Part shown: positions 1 through 10,904 of the stretch, piece after piece
How the letters are laid out: every line of letters begins with the position of its first letter
Numbering within the stretch: position 1 is the stretch's first letter
Origin: Siphonodentalium dalli
Taxonomy: Eukaryota; Mollusca; Scaphopoda; Gadilida; Siphonodentaliidae
Assembly (NCBI GenBank): GCA_032622095.1
Contig: CP136062.1
Span: 135,258,960-135,322,959 of the forward strand
DNA length: 64,000 nt
Reading direction: 5' to 3'
Program-made: the position numbers and the translations under genes
The notes under the pieces: model-generated
Database searches by the model: none
Told to the model about the DNA's origin: nothing
What the model saw: only the letters and a program-made list of their open reading frames with translations

Positions 1-620
1 TCATTTTTTCTTCTTTCTTCTTTTACTTTTGGTGTTATCTCTCGCGCTCTGTACGATGAAACTCTATTCTTCTCCTTTTGCAGAAAAGTGGAATCAAGTG
101 CTTTCTTTTTCGCTCGATATTTCTCACATTTTTCAGCATTAGTCATTTTTTTGCATTCTTTTTTGAAGCTGCAGGTGTAGAATCCATAGTAGCTGTAAAA
201 AATAAAATATATGACGAACATTAGAATGATGACATTGATACTACATATATTATTGTATTATGTGCAGAATTGAAAGTGGGTAGGGCATCCGGTCACTAAA
301 ATTTTGGGGGAAACAATTGGGGGGGGCGGTGTGCAATTGATTTGTTTTGTGATCGGAAACCATAACTTTAATAAAAATCATCGAACCTGGTCGAATCTTG
401 ACCTGTATTTTTGGATGAGAAATGCACATGTATACCAAATTTTGTTGAAATCAAATAAATCAAACTGGAGTTAACCCTTTACCCAACAAAACGGCCAAAA
501 ACGCCCAAATAAAGCCTCAACAGCCTAAAATATCTTCGGTCTGTCTCAATAACACCATACACATATGGATATCATTGGAACCGGTTCATTGACCACATTG
601 TGATGGTTACAGTTATGCCC
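1..620. other. No gene recognised; AT-rich flank
   Basis: No open frame with recognisable protein similarity is seen on either strand. The only structure is a short stretch around 275-330 (word GGTAGGGCATCCGGTCACTA) that recurs in altered form near 915-945, so part of this flank belongs to a dispersed repeat. Confidence 0.4.
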
Positions 621-623
621 TGT

Positions 624-692
624 GCCAATGCATTCTCTTATATATGCGAGTCGAACATAGGTCGCCTCGCATATATAAGAGAATGCATTGGC
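624..692. repeat. Hairpin with 27-nt arms
   Basis: Positions 624-650 are the exact reverse complement of 666-692, with a 15-nt loop between. The arm carries the words CCAATGCATTCTC and TATATATGCGAG. The same arm recurs a third time at 835-861 in the orientation of the first, and the match of 835-871 to the reverse complement of 655-692 continues beyond the arm. The 3' half of this hairpin and the later copy therefore form an outer inverted repeat enclosing the AT-rich array. This looks like a foldback/MITE end. Confidence 0.7.
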
Positions 693-711
693 CTAAAAAA
701 ATCTTTTTTTT

Positions 712-834
712 AACACCTTTTACCATTTTCTCTTACATTCTTTAACAATTTTATAATTTTTTCTTACATTTTTGTACAATTTTTATAATATTTTTCTACA
801 TTCTTTGACAATTTTATCATTTTTAATATGTTAA
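712..834. repeat. AT-rich tandem array, period about 38 bp
   Basis: Three to four degenerate copies share the core TTTTCTTACATTCTTT-ACAATTTTATAA, lying between two inverted copies of the 27-nt hairpin arm (666-692 and 835-861). The array is the internal part of that inverted-repeat element. No coding potential is seen. Confidence 0.55.
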
Positions 835-871
835 GCCAATGCATTCTCTTATATATGCGAGGCGACCTATG
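835..871. repeat. Third copy of the hairpin arm
   Basis: This 37-nt segment matches the reverse complement of 655-692 and closes the inverted repeat around the AT-rich array. It is followed by the second copy of the GGTAGGGC-CTCCGGCCACTA dispersed word near 918-940. Confidence 0.6.
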
Positions 872-1029
872 GTTGGATTACATAATACAACAGTTTTTTC
901 ACACATGTGTATAAAATTGGGTAGGGCCTCCGGCCACTACTTAACAATTTCGGAAATTTTTCTAAGTTTTTGCCAACGGGTGTATAAAAGTGCACATTTC
1001 ATCATATTTTGTTACAACATTTGAACATT

Positions 1030-1480
1030 AAAGACTCACACATATGCTTATGTTATGAAATTAATTAAATACTCACCATATGGAGAAAACTATGTACATA
1101 ACACATTTTCAATTTGATAGGTTGGCAATTTAAATTGTTTTCATAATTTTCATTGATTTTGGTTTGAAAAATCGCAGAATTGATAAATTTCCAATTTGTG
1201 ACATTTTGATGATTTTGTTGTTAAAATCTTATTAATTTTACATTTTAAAAATACAGATTAAATTGCAATATAATTTTATCAATATGGTAAACAAATTACC
1301 TGCTAGAGTAGAAGTGTGATTGTTACAATTAAGAGAAGAAGTTATTATATAAACAATCCAGCTTTAACCTCAGGGCTCTAAAGCAGACGCCAAGCTACAA
1401 CGCTATGACAACAAGTGACATCATCATATGACATCACATGTACTATTAATAGACCATATATTAAAGGCCTAAAAAAATTA
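1030..1480. other. No feature recognised
   Basis: AT-rich sequence without a convincing open frame, hairpin or repeat boundary on either strand. It leads into the Helitron-like repeat below. Confidence 0.3.
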
Positions 1481-1484
1481 TTTG

Positions 1485-1819
1485 TTTCCCCTAACACGCC
1501 CACTGCCAAGCGGATTTAGCCCAAACTTGCTATCTAATGTTACTTTTGTCCAGGGAGTGTTTTGGACCGGTCAAATCGTCACTCCGACCTGACCTTGACC
1601 TTCAAAAAGGTCAATTCAAAGGTCAAATCGGGTAAAACGGACGGACTTCGACGAAATTTTATACCCATGGTTACTTTTGTCCGGGGAGTGTTTTGGACGG
1701 GTCAAATCGTGAACCCGACCTGACATTGACCTTCAAAATGGTCAATTCAAGGTCAAATCGAGCAATTCACAGAAAAGCAGACGGGAAACAGCCCGGACGA
1801 AGTCGGGTCCACAGCTAGT
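1485..1819 (+). mobile_element. Helitron-like non-autonomous element, 3' end
   Basis: The segment ends with a short hairpin (CCCGGAC-GAA-GTCGGG, one bulged base), about nine nucleotides, then CTAGT at 1815-1819. Helitron rolling-circle transposons end in CTRR preceded by a small GC-rich hairpin, and insert 5' of a T. Internally it contains two related blocks (about 1543-1640 and 1668-1760) with TGACCTTGACC words and a GTTTTGGAC-GGTCAAATCG core. The 5' end is not defined here, so the start is approximate. No Rep/helicase is encoded. The end is duplicated at 2214-2218 by the tandem duplication described next. Confidence 0.5.
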
Positions 1820-2444
1820 GATATATAAAATTTAAATTCGCCCATATGTCATTTGTCATTTCTTCTTGTCATTCGAAAAAATAGGCTATTAAATATTAGA
1901 TTATTCAAAAAAATAGTATACTTACTACCCAAGAGTATATTTATAGTAATATAGACAATATAAGTGTGTAACAATTATATAACTACACAGTATATGTGTG
2001 TTTTAGTAATAAATGTCAACCAAATGCAATATATTGAACTACCGGTTCGACGAAATTTTATACCCATGGTTACTTTTGTCCGGGGAGTGTTTTGGACGGG
2101 TCAAATCGTGAACCCGACCTGACATTGACCTTCAAAATGGTCAATTCAAGGTCAAATCGAGCAATTCACAGAAAAGCAGACGGGAAACAGCCCGGACGAA
2201 GTCGGGTCCACAGCTAGTGATATATAAAATTTAAATTCGCCCATATGTCATCTGTCATTTCTTCTTGTCATTCGAAAAAATAGGCTATTAAATATTAGAT
2301 TATTCAAAAAAATAGTATACTTACTACCCAAGAGTATATTTATAGTAATATAGACAATATAAGTGTGTAACAATTATATAACTACACAGTATATGTGTGT
2401 TTTAGTAATAAATGTCAACCAAATGCAATATATTGAACTACCGG
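1647..2444. repeat. Tandem duplication, two copies of 399 bp
   Basis: Positions 1647-2045 and 2046-2444 read as near-identical direct copies. The one difference I noticed is ATTTGTC versus ATCTGTC in the stretch after the CTAGT end. Both begin TTCGACGAAATTTTATACCC and end with ATTGAACTACCGG. Such high identity implies a very recent event, allelic variation or an assembly artefact. The duplicated unit contains the Helitron-like 3' end plus about 225 bp of AT-rich flank. Confidence 0.9.
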
Positions 2445-2477
2445 TATATAAGAGCAGTAAAATTCATCAATCAAATA

Positions 2478-2507
2478 GTGTTGTACGGGACATGTCCCGT
2501 ACAACAC
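2478..2507. repeat. Perfect 30-bp palindrome
   Basis: The half-site GTGTTGTACGGGACA is followed immediately by its reverse complement. The same 15-mer occurs again in direct orientation at 2514-2528 and 2670-2684. Four occurrences of one 15-mer within about 210 bp are not chance. The function is unknown; it could be a dimeric protein-binding site or the remnant of an inverted-repeat element. Confidence 0.85.
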
Positions 2508-2529
2508 CCCAAAGTGTTGTACGGGACAA

Positions 2530-2985
2530 TATCAATTTGAGTACTGAGAAAGGACAATGAGTTAGGTCTCATTTCTTGCTTGATGGCTTATATACAGAGG
2601 CATTGAAATTGAAATATGGGTGATCATATGGCAAGTTGGTCTTTCTGGGACAGAAAAATGGTTTAAAAAGTGTTGTACGGGACATTGATAGGGCCAAATT
2701 TTGGGATTGAAAAAAAATGCGTTTATCGGATATATAGTATAATTATTTCATTTCTATTCCATGAAATGTGCTCCCAGGTTACATTTACATAATGACATTG
2801 TCAATCTTAATGTTTAAACAGTGCTTAATATGCAGGGTATAAAATACAGGAAAAAGAGAGTTCTGTTTGGATTTTCACGTAGGAGATATATGTCGATAAA
2901 AATCACACAAACAATCACATTTCAACCAAAACTATTTGAATGTTGGTTAGCCTTATATCAATACCTTAACTAAATGACAACTGAT
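2530..2985. other. No gene recognised
   Basis: Contains one more copy of the palindrome half-site (2670-2684) and AT-rich sequence up to the 3'-truncated end of the minus-strand LINE. No coding signal is seen. Confidence 0.3.
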
Positions 2986-2990
2986 TTAGT

Positions 2991-3755
2991 CTAAAATACT
3001 TTTTCAATTTTCGGATATTTGCCTCTTATCTGGAGAATCGCCCAGAGCGTCTTAATGAGAGATACATTCCAGCTGTTTGGATAATGACCTGATTCTAAAA
3101 CTTGGTTAAATAATTTCACAACGTCGTCTATTGTCGCATGAATAACTGTTTTAAATAGTTCATTCGAAAAGTTGCCATATCCAGAAAATTTTCTGTTTTT
3201 TAAAAGTTTAACACAATTAATTACTTCGCATGCTTCTATAGCACTCTCACCAATGTTTAAAGTCGGGGTTTCGTTCACATTAGTATGTTCTGTTCTATCC
3301 GAAGAAACTGTCTCTTTACAGAGCACTTTCTTGAAAAAGTCTACACTTTAATCAGGATGTAAATAATTTGTTTCATCTCGTTTATTCCTCAGTTCATTTA
3401 TCACTCGCCAATATTCGGACGGATGTTCATTTTCCATGTTATCAACTAGCTTTGCTAACTCTTGGAAATGTAGTTTAGATTTGTACTTGGTTTCTTTCTT
3501 ATAAGCTTTTTTGGCTACGAAAAATTCCCCCCTAAGATTTGCGTCGCTCGGATTTTGCTTCATTTCCCGACACGCGTGTCCCATTTCATGTTTTAACTGG
3601 CGGCATCGCTCATTAAACCATTTACGCTTACTTTTTTGCATCTTGGACTTATTCGTTCGGAAATTAGTCGCTCTATTGTTGATAGATGTCAAAACAGTTT
3701 CAAAATCTCGAACTGCACATTCAGTTCCGTGCCCATTAAGCTCATAATTTGTCAT
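2991..3755 (-). pseudogene. LINE ORF2 fragment: linker and start of reverse transcriptase
   Basis: Two minus-strand frames cover this part. The upstream frame (3755 to 3348) is a lysine/arginine-rich linker with WFNERCRQLKHEM and YWRVINELRN, typical of the segment between endonuclease and RT in LINEs. The downstream frame (3326 to 2991) carries an RT-0/1 block: LKNRKFSGYGNFSNELFK, then VLESGHYPNSWNVSLIKT. After SLIKT the frame shifts; a GDSPDKRQISEN reading appears in the next frame. No YxDD or motif A follows, so this is a 3'-truncated pseudogene. Confidence 0.75.
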
Positions 3756-4711
3756 CCTGAATTGTAACAGACGGTTTTGGATATCTTATCATTAATGGTT
3801 TTTAAAGCTTCTGCATTGCTACCCGAAGTCCATTTTGTGGCCACTTCAGGTTCGCTATATGCATATTTAAATCTAGACATATACTGTATCCATGCTCCCT
3901 TCAACTTAACATGCATTGCTAATTGGCAATGGTCAGAGAATTCATTTAGTTGTTTGACGCAAAAATAATTGACATCGGACAGATATCTTTCAGAAACAAG
4001 TACGTAATCGACCAAACTTACACCATTGAAATGATAAGAAGTGTAATTTCCGAGAGAATCACCTGGTGTACGGCCGTTCAAAATTCTGACGGAATTTGTT
4101 TTACATAACTTTAGGAGCTGGAAGCCAAAGGGGTTCACCTGCTTGTCTAAACTTGCTCTGTCCTTAACACAGTCCAATATATAACTATATGGGAGAGAAA
4201 TATATTGATCATCACCTTGTTCGACATAATCCGGTCTTCCACCTGTTCGAGAGTCGAAATCTCCTCCCATTATTATTAACGATTTATCACTATATTTTCG
4301 TAATTCTGTTTCAACATCTTGAAAAATTAAGTCATAACTTTTACGTTTATTCCAGTAGGTTGACGATTGTGGTGGAATGTAAATTGAAACGAAGACAATA
4401 CTGCAATTTTGTTGGAAAATATCACCTTCAAATTCGACACATAACGCGACATCCTCAATATGTCTAACATTTTTAACAGACCCTTCGTATTTTGTCTAAT
4501 AATAGAATGCAATTCCACCTCTGTCATTTTCTTGAGCGCTTCTACATAAATCATGACAATTGTAGCCAGGTATTTTAATTTGTGTCGCATTTTTGTGCCA
4601 TGTCTCAAATATGGTTATGAAATCGTGGCATGTAATTAATTTGAGAAAATTTGGGTCTTCGATTTTGTTTACTAGCCCTTGCGCATTCAATGTTGTGTAA
4701 CAAAAGGTCAC
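3752..4711 (-). pseudogene. LINE ORF2 endonuclease domain, frameshifted
   Basis: The minus-strand reading starts with TLNAQGL (substrate-binding Asn block) and IFETW (catalytic Glu block). It continues through shifted frames with FVSIYIPP, then MGGDFDSRTGG (the GDFNAR block, with N replaced by D), SLVDYVLVS and EFSDHCQL (catalytic SDH). This is the full motif order of the AP-endonuclease-like domain that nicks target DNA for target-primed reverse transcription. At least two frameshifts (about 4500-4610 and 4270-4330) and the altered GDFN motif mark it as dead. Confidence 0.8.
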
Positions 4712-5004
4712 ATCAGAAGATTGATTTAAGTTAGTAATTAATATTTGGAAGTTTTAAAAATATATGTATATACACTGGGGGTCATCGGAGATAATACACG
4801 ACCAGATAAACATTTACTTCTTTGTTATATTAAATGTTTGCGTGAATAGAATATCTTCATCTTATTACAATGGCGGTCTCCATTGAATAATTTTAACTAA
4901 TTAAACAGTGTTGCTATATATCATTGCTGAAACACAAATAAACTAAATAAACGTTGTTGCTATATATCATTGCTGAAACACAAATGCATATCTCCAAGGA
5001 ATAT

Positions 5005-5395
5005 TCATTGGGCAACTACATGTACTAAACCCGAAAGTTTTTGGTGCAACAAATTAATGTCATATCTTAGTGAAGACAATTCTGAATTTCTATAATTATT
5101 CGTATTCCGTCTGAATCCAGTGCGAGTGTCCATATTTGATTGTTCACCGTAACCATAATACCACGTTGAATTGTAATGATGTTGCGCCTGACTGTTCGAT
5201 CTCCAGTTCCTGAATGGGAAATTTACTGATTTTCCGTGGTCGAAGTACATGTATATCCTGCCAGTCATTTTCGGTTACTTGATGCGAATACTTGATATTC
5301 TTTGCGAGGACTTTAGTCCCGATCACACTGGGGTGCCAGTTGTCGCGGTTTGAGTATATTATGCTCAGGAGAATGACGACACGCACAACATTCAC
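5005..5395 (-). pseudogene. LINE ORF1 C-terminal fragment (SGNH/esterase-like)
   Basis: Minus-strand frames give SNRDNWHPSVIGTKVLAKNI followed by a basic, Asn-rich tail. The pattern D-x-x-H-P...G...LA.NI is the last block of SGNH-hydrolase-like ORF1 proteins found in several LINE clades. It lies upstream of, and in the same orientation as, the endonuclease at 3752-4711, as expected for ORF1. The N-terminal part is missing at about 5400-5450, where a 50-bp tandem duplication sits, and two overlapping frames share the fragment, so it is frameshifted. Confidence 0.6.
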
Positions 5396-5445
5396 ACGTT
5401 TGGGTATATTATGCTCAGGAGAATGACGACATGCACTTGTTGATA
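5352..5445. repeat. Short tandem duplication, period 50 bp
   Basis: The word GTATATTATGCTCAGGAGAA occurs at about 5355 and again at 5405, followed in both by TGACGACA. It lies at the truncated 5' edge of the minus-strand LINE. Confidence 0.7.
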
Positions 5446-5449
5446 TGTA

Positions 5450-7080
5450 TTCCTATCAAATAAGACTCACTTTGGCCTTTCTTCGTTGGGTGATTGTTAT
5501 TAATTACACTCCGGACACATGGGTTCACCGAAAAAATCAGTTGTCCGGATACGACCAGTCTATGTAAACATACACTCAGATTCATACTGATACTGAGTCT
5601 ATTGCATTCCCATCAACTTTTCATTTCTGAACGGTTGTGGGCTTCCCCCAAATTACGTCACACCGCACTAAATATAAATCTGAAATTAGTTGTGATTGAC
5701 AGGCGTAAACATGGTCACATGCCAGTGCCGTCATGGCCGCTTCAACCCTGTGAAGCCGATGCTAAGAATCGGAATTAATAGTTGCAGGGTTTGTGACTTT
5801 TCGTTCGGCGGTTGTTTTACTGACAATAAAGGGAAACAGCTATCTTCCGGGATCCAAAATAATATGTACAATAACTAAGACAGATCTTCTTGAAATTATA
5901 AAAAATGTCAATTTATGTGGATCTCTTGGACTCAGAACAAATTATTTTTTAGATTGGCCAGGCGATTTGTCGCCCATGTTGTCAAAAAATAACACAAATC
6001 AACGGCCACGAATCAAAAATACATGAATGTCGGGACTATCTGCTGAAACAACTACAGAACTAAAAAAAAAAGTTAAATGACATAACAAAACGATCTATCA
6101 GTTCCCCAGTACCGGCAGTAGTACCACCGCAGCCAAAATGAGCGTAGAGCAACACAATTATACCACCAACCCCACCGAAACCCTCCCGACCTTACACAGC
6201 CGTATTATTAGCTCCAAAGATTGGCCAGTTGTACCCTAATTACAGTTGCCTGCAATCCAAATTCCGGTGATTCTTGATTTTAAACTTTCGACCGCTCGTC
6301 AACAATCTACTTTATTTGTCGATTTGTGAATTTCTCTTCCGGTATAACATGACGTCATGGATTCTATTTTAACAACATTTAGCCACACCTTCGGAATTTC
6401 CACACCGAGAGCACGTGACATGTTACTAGTTTTTTATTGGGGCACACATTTCTTGGAGCTAAGTTTTGATTGGCGGTAATTACAAGGAATCCCGGGTTTG
6501 GGAAATGAAAACTGAACGAAAGGTCGTCAGACCCACTATTTTTTATATGTGGGTATGTAGTTTACTCCAGACTGGGATACGACATGACAATTGCAGCCTT
6601 GTTTGAATTCTGGTCCGCCAAGACAAATGACGTCATGACGTCGTAACTGGTTTTCTGCTAATAAACGTAGGAAATTGATCTAAAAACAAACAAATTTATT
6701 GATAATAACTGCTTATAAATAAATACTTCAATTGTTCATTATTCCGATAGTAATTCCCCTTAGTTTGGATATAAGTAATCGATAGACACAGTAACACAAT
6801 GTTCCGATTACGACATTAATGCTTTACGCCCACCGATCTACTGTGCACAAAGGTGGTCGCATAAATTCAAAACAACAGCGTCGTATTAAATAATAATTGG
6901 TGACGTCACAAAATCAGATATAGTCTATATACGACACAAAGCGTCCGGCTTTGGTACGTTATAATCGCGTTTAAGTACACTTTCCCGACAAATTATTGAT
7001 CGAAAATATTGATTTTATAACTGGGTCAAAAGCCTCGAAAAACTACCGCGAACCGGATACAGTATCGAACCTCATTGAGA
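5450..7080. other. No gene recognised
   Basis: Several open frames of 60-95 codons exist on the plus strand (5494-6026), but they lack recognisable motifs, overlap one another and are not supported by splice signals I can defend. From about 6330 to 6640 TGACGTCA-like words are frequent. I cannot assign this interval. Confidence 0.3.
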
Positions 7081-7084
7081 TGAT

Positions 7085-7300
7085 TACACAGTGTGATAAT
7101 TGGACAATAAATTTCCGGAAATAGTTCCACTCGTGCATGTAAAGACATATGTCACGGAGATTTTTTTATCTTCGGCACGAAACAATAAAGAGCGTTCCAT
7201 GTTATTGTATGCGTTTTATGGTATGCATAAAGAGCGTTTATCACACTGCTGTGCAGGACTGAAAACAACCATACAATGTTTGTGAACGGCCGTAATTTAA
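7085..7300. repeat. Repeat with two AAAGAGCGTT words (left part)
   Basis: AAAGAGCGTT occurs at 7187-7196 and 7229-7238, 42 bp apart. It is followed by a GGACTGAAAACAACCATACAA stretch whose relative occurs at about 8155-8180 after two CAGAGCGTTT words (8083 and 8121). The repeat is cut at its right edge by the TTAA-flanked MITE starting at 7301. The same paired motif is internal to the MITEs themselves, although flanking bases differ. Confidence 0.5.
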
Positions 7301-7793
7301 AGGTACGGTTGGCCTTGGCGGTGGGTATCCTGTGAAAATATTTCCACCCGTCAAAAACCGCCACAAACAGAAAGAACATCAAAATGTAGAGGCTTTGTCC
7401 GTATATAAATAAGAAATATCGCATAAACAGAATGTTATTCTCATATGTTTAACCATTGTTATGTAAACAAAAGCATAAAAAGTTACTGTTCTGGTGTTTG
7501 TTTATATTATGATGGTAAACATAAAGAGCGTTCTTTGTTGGTGAATTCCTGATATGGAACTAATAAAGAGCGTTTATGTCATTTGTGTGTGATTAGCCAG
7601 TAGCATTGTGCTGTCCTCTGTAACCCAATCAGGCTCTTGTTTAGTTAAAATACAGTAGGTATTTATGATAACATGCTGTTTACGCGATGTTCATGGTATA
7701 TATGAACGAAACTGTATGTGTTTTAATGTTTTTTCTGTTTACGGTGTTTGGAACAAATATGAATATTTTCGACAATTAAGGCCTCACGTGCCT
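7301..7793 (-). mobile_element. TTAA-flanked MITE, subfamily 1, copy 1 (493 bp)
   Basis: TTAA at 7297-7300 and 7794-7797 bounds the element. It begins AGGTACGGTTGGCC and ends with the complement of AGGCACGTGAGGCC, so the termini are inverted. Long degenerate inverted arms (words AAACAGAAA, AACATNAAAA, AAATATT) extend inwards. The interior has AAAGAGCGTT twice (7522 and 7565 region) around CCTGATATGG. It has no coding capacity. TTAA target sites with TTAAAGG-type ends are typical of the T2/Kolobok group of DNA transposons. It is inverted relative to the copies at 9650, 18798 and 30026. Confidence 0.85.
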
Positions 7794-7797
7794 TTAA

Positions 7798-8320
7798 GGT
7801 AGGCCCGTACAACGTAGAATTTCCTGTAGTCATATTGACTAAATGACAATTCAGTAATTGTATTAATTAACATAATCAATAAATAAACTCACTAATCAAA
7901 TGCACCAATTGGCGGTTTGAAGGTCAAAATGTTTCTAGTCAATGTTACATTGCGGTCAGATTCCCCATCAACATATGTCGATAAATGCGATATTAAACAT
8001 TCTTATGCGGCCTCTTTGTGTCGAATTCAGATTAATTCAAGTGATCTAACTCAGAAAGTATGGGACAGAATGGAACAATACAGAGCGTTTCGTGTTTGTT
8101 GATTCCTGATATGGTAGAATACAGAGCGTTTGTTTCACTGGTACAAATGTGCGAAAAATTGAAAACAGCTGCAACATAGTTGTGTCATTGGGACGTATTT
8201 TTCATAGCATACACGAAGCCGGAATATTCTTGTGTAGTATGGGATGGTTGTGTGCAACAGGAGTCTGATATTATTGAAGACATACAGTATGAAGCAGGTA
8301 TTGTAACGATAATTGGCCAA
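7798..8320. repeat. Degenerate repeat upstream of the LINE
   Basis: Contains two CAGAGCGTTT words (near 8083 and 8121) with GATTCCTGATATGG between, as in the MITEs, then a GAAAACAGCTGCAACATA stretch related to 7258-7280. No protein is recognised. The LINE reading frame opens just downstream of an in-frame TGA at 8290. Confidence 0.4.
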
Positions 8321-8322
8321 TT

Positions 8323-9649
8323 GAGTTAGAAATTGATATACGCCGTTTGCGTCGAGATGACGAGCTTCTTCTGATTTGCGGAGATATGAACGCTCGCTCA
8401 AACAACATGTGCGAACTTAACAATTCAATCAACTTTACTGATTTACAACACATCACGGACGCCACGAATACTCAATCACTTTTTGACTATATACACCTCG
8501 ATGGTGACAATGAATCTCAATCAAATTGTATTCCCATAAATAAACGCTGCTCCGAGGATAAGGGAAAAAGTAACAGCTATGGGTATAAATTGATTAACTT
8601 CTGTGAATCGACATCTATATTTATTGTTAACGGACGATTTGGGGAAGATAATGGCCATGGTAAACTTACGTCACCCGAAAAGAGTGTAATTGACTACGCT
8701 TTGGGCAATATCAATCTATTGCGAACAATAGAGAACTTTCGGGTGAACGAGTTCTCTCCCCTATATTCAGATATACACAATGCACTCCATTTAGAATTGA
8801 AATTTGACGCTCGTCACGATGTGGGAGCACATGATCCTCTTATAACTACCAATGTGGATCCCGAAACTAATCGTAAAATAAAAAAATGGGACCCTGATAA
8901 GAGAAATGATTTCGCTATGAATCTTGATCACAATAAAATTAATCAAGTAATTGAAAAATTAGAGCAATGGCGACCTGAAACTGGGTCTGCTTGTAATCAA
9001 TTCATAGTGGATGAAATATGCGAGGATGTAACATGTATTTTATTGGATTCCGCAAAAAACACATTTGGAACATACAACCCAAATCACAGGAAAACAATAC
9101 ATAAACCACCAAATAAAACTTGGTTTGACGACGAATGTAAGTCAAAGAGACAAGCTTTTCACAAGGCAAAACGACTATATAATAGAGAAAAATCACTATC
9201 AAATAAACAGCATATGAAAAATGCTGGAACTCTTTATAGAAAAACTATGGATTCGAAAATAAAGAATCAGCGAGATGCAGATATTTCTGAACTCAAGAGT
9301 TACAGCAATAGTTCCAGCAAGGCATTCTGGGATAAACTAAATAAATTATCCAATGATAATAAATTTCAAAATAACACCACAAACTTAGATCTGGAAATAT
9401 TTTCTGATTATTTTAAAAGCTTAAACGACTCAGACGAATCTGATAATCTAGGTAATTATATAGATGAATTAAATGAGTCGTCGTTCCATGACAGTTATCT
9501 AAATAACGCTATAACCGAAGAAGAAATTAAATCTGTCATTTCCAATTTGAAAAACAGTAAAGCCGCTGGTCATGACGGGCTTTTAAATGAATATCTGAAG
9601 GCTTCTGTTGAGAAAATGATGCCCATTTATTCCTTACTTTTCAACTTAA
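8323..9649 (+). pseudogene. LINE ORF2 part 1: endonuclease C-terminal half and linker
   Basis: The open frame has no natural ATG start because it begins inside a domain; an in-frame stop lies at 8290. Endonuclease blocks seen are LLICGDMNARSN (GDFNAR block), SVIDYAL, and YSDIHNALHLEL, where the expected SDH is SDIH. A charged linker follows with TWFDDECKSKRQAFHKAKR and KAFWDKLNKLSN. RT begins at VISNLKNSKAAGHDGLLNEY. The frame runs to FN at the MITE insertion site, and the bases beyond are MITE, not LINE. Joining 9649 to 10156 keeps the reading frame. Confidence 0.88.
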
Positions 9650-10151
9650 AGGCACGGTTGGCCTTAATTGTCAAAAATATTCATATTTTTCCAAACACCG
9701 TAAACAGAAAAACATTAAAACGCATACAGTTTCGTTCATATATACCATGACCATCGCGTACATAGCATGCTATCATAAAGACCTACTATATTATACTATA
9801 TTTTACCTAAGCAAGAGCCTGATTGTGTTACAGAACACAGCACAATGCTACTGGCTGATCACACACAAATGGCATAAACGCTCTTTATTAGTCCCATATC
9901 AGGAATTCACCAACAAGAACGCTCTTTATGTTTACCATCATAATATAAACAAACACAAGAAAAGTAACTTTTTATGCTTTTGTTTACATAACAATGGTCA
10001 AACATATGACAATAACATACTGTTTATGTGATATTTCTTATTTGTATACGGACAAAGTCTGTCTAAATTTTGATGTTCTTTCTGTTTGTGGCGGTATTTG
10101 ACGGGTGGAAATATTTTCACAGGAAACCCACCGCCAAGGCCAACCGTACCT
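9650..10151 (+). mobile_element. TTAA-flanked MITE, subfamily 1, copy 2 (502 bp), inside the LINE
   Basis: The TTAA target site is duplicated at 9646-9649 and 10152-10155. Ends are AGGCACGGTTGGCC and, inverted, AGGTACGGTTGGCC. AACGCTCTTT lies at 9877-9886 and 9918-9927. Removing 506 bp (element plus one TTAA) changes the frame from 1 to 0 modulo 3, exactly linking the LINE frame upstream to that downstream. This fixes the element boundaries to the base and shows that it inserted after the LINE. Confidence 0.93.
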
Positions 10152-10155
10152 TTAA

Positions 10156-10904
10156 TCTTGGAATCTGGAAACTACCCCCGGGAATGGGCCGTTGGGATGA
10201 TAAAACCTATATATAAAAAGTCTGGTGACCGAACTATGCCGGACTCATATCGGGGAATTACACGTTTAAGCTGTCTTTCTAAAGTATTTACAGCCATTCT
10301 AAACAATAGAATGGTTTCATTTTCAGATGATCATGAAATAATTTTAAAAAATCAGACGGGATTTAGAAAATCCCACTCAACCGTAGATAACATATTTGTT
10401 TTACACAGTGTAATCAACCTATACCTAAAAAGTGGTAAAAAATTATATTGCACATTTATTGATTTTAGAAAAGCTTTTGATACTATATGGAGGGATGCAA
10501 TATGGCTGAAATTAGCCCAATGCAATATCAACGGAAAAATACTTAATGTCATTAGAAATATGTACGGTAAGATAAAAACATGTGTAAAAGACAGTCACAA
10601 TATTTCAGACTTTTTTGTTAGTAATGTCGGACTTTTTCAAGGGGAAATAATGTCACCTTTTTTATTTTCCTTGTACATTAATGACATCCAAGATTTTATG
10701 AATGATTGTGTAATAAAAAATTTGAGTTATTTAGATGAACTATACATTGAAAATGTGGGATGTTACATAAAATTGTTTTGTATTCTTTATGCAGATGACA
10801 CAGTATTAATGTCTGATACAGAAGAAAATATGCAGCGTTCTCTCCAAGCATTTGCAGATTATGCAGATGCTTGGAAGTTGCAAGTAAATACAAAAAAAAA
10901 CTAA
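10156..10904 (+). pseudogene. LINE ORF2 part 2: reverse transcriptase core
   Basis: Starts with LESGNYPREWAVGMIKPIYK right at the MITE edge. RT blocks follow in order: SYRGITRLSCLSKVFTAIL, NQTGFRKSHSTVDNIF, CTFIDFRKAFDTIW (motif A aspartate present), GLFQGEIMSPFLFSLYIND (motif B, with GLFQG for the usual GVRQG), and ILYADDTVLM (motif C, YADD at 10788-10799). The catalytic aspartates are intact. The apparent stop arises from a run of nine A at 10892-10900; with eight A the frame continues as KTKVILFSN. A sequencing or assembly slip in the run is possible. Confidence 0.88.

Larger units (their letters stand above)
2991..5450 (-). mobile_element. Degenerate LINE (non-LTR retrotransposon), minus strand
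   Basis: Read on the minus strand from about 5450 down to 2991, the order is an ORF1 C-terminus with an esterase-type DxxH block, an intergenic stretch, an apurinic-type endonuclease, a basic linker, then the beginning of reverse transcriptase. The sequence stops being LINE-like just after the first RT block, so the catalytic RT core and 3' end are missing. Several frameshifts break the ORFs. The clade is not resolved. It differs from the LINE at 8.3 kb but has the same domain order. Confidence 0.8.

Noticed and set aside
5494-6026. Possible short host exons with an Asn/Lys-rich reading
   Set aside because: Overlapping phases with no splice sites or motifs that I could defend.
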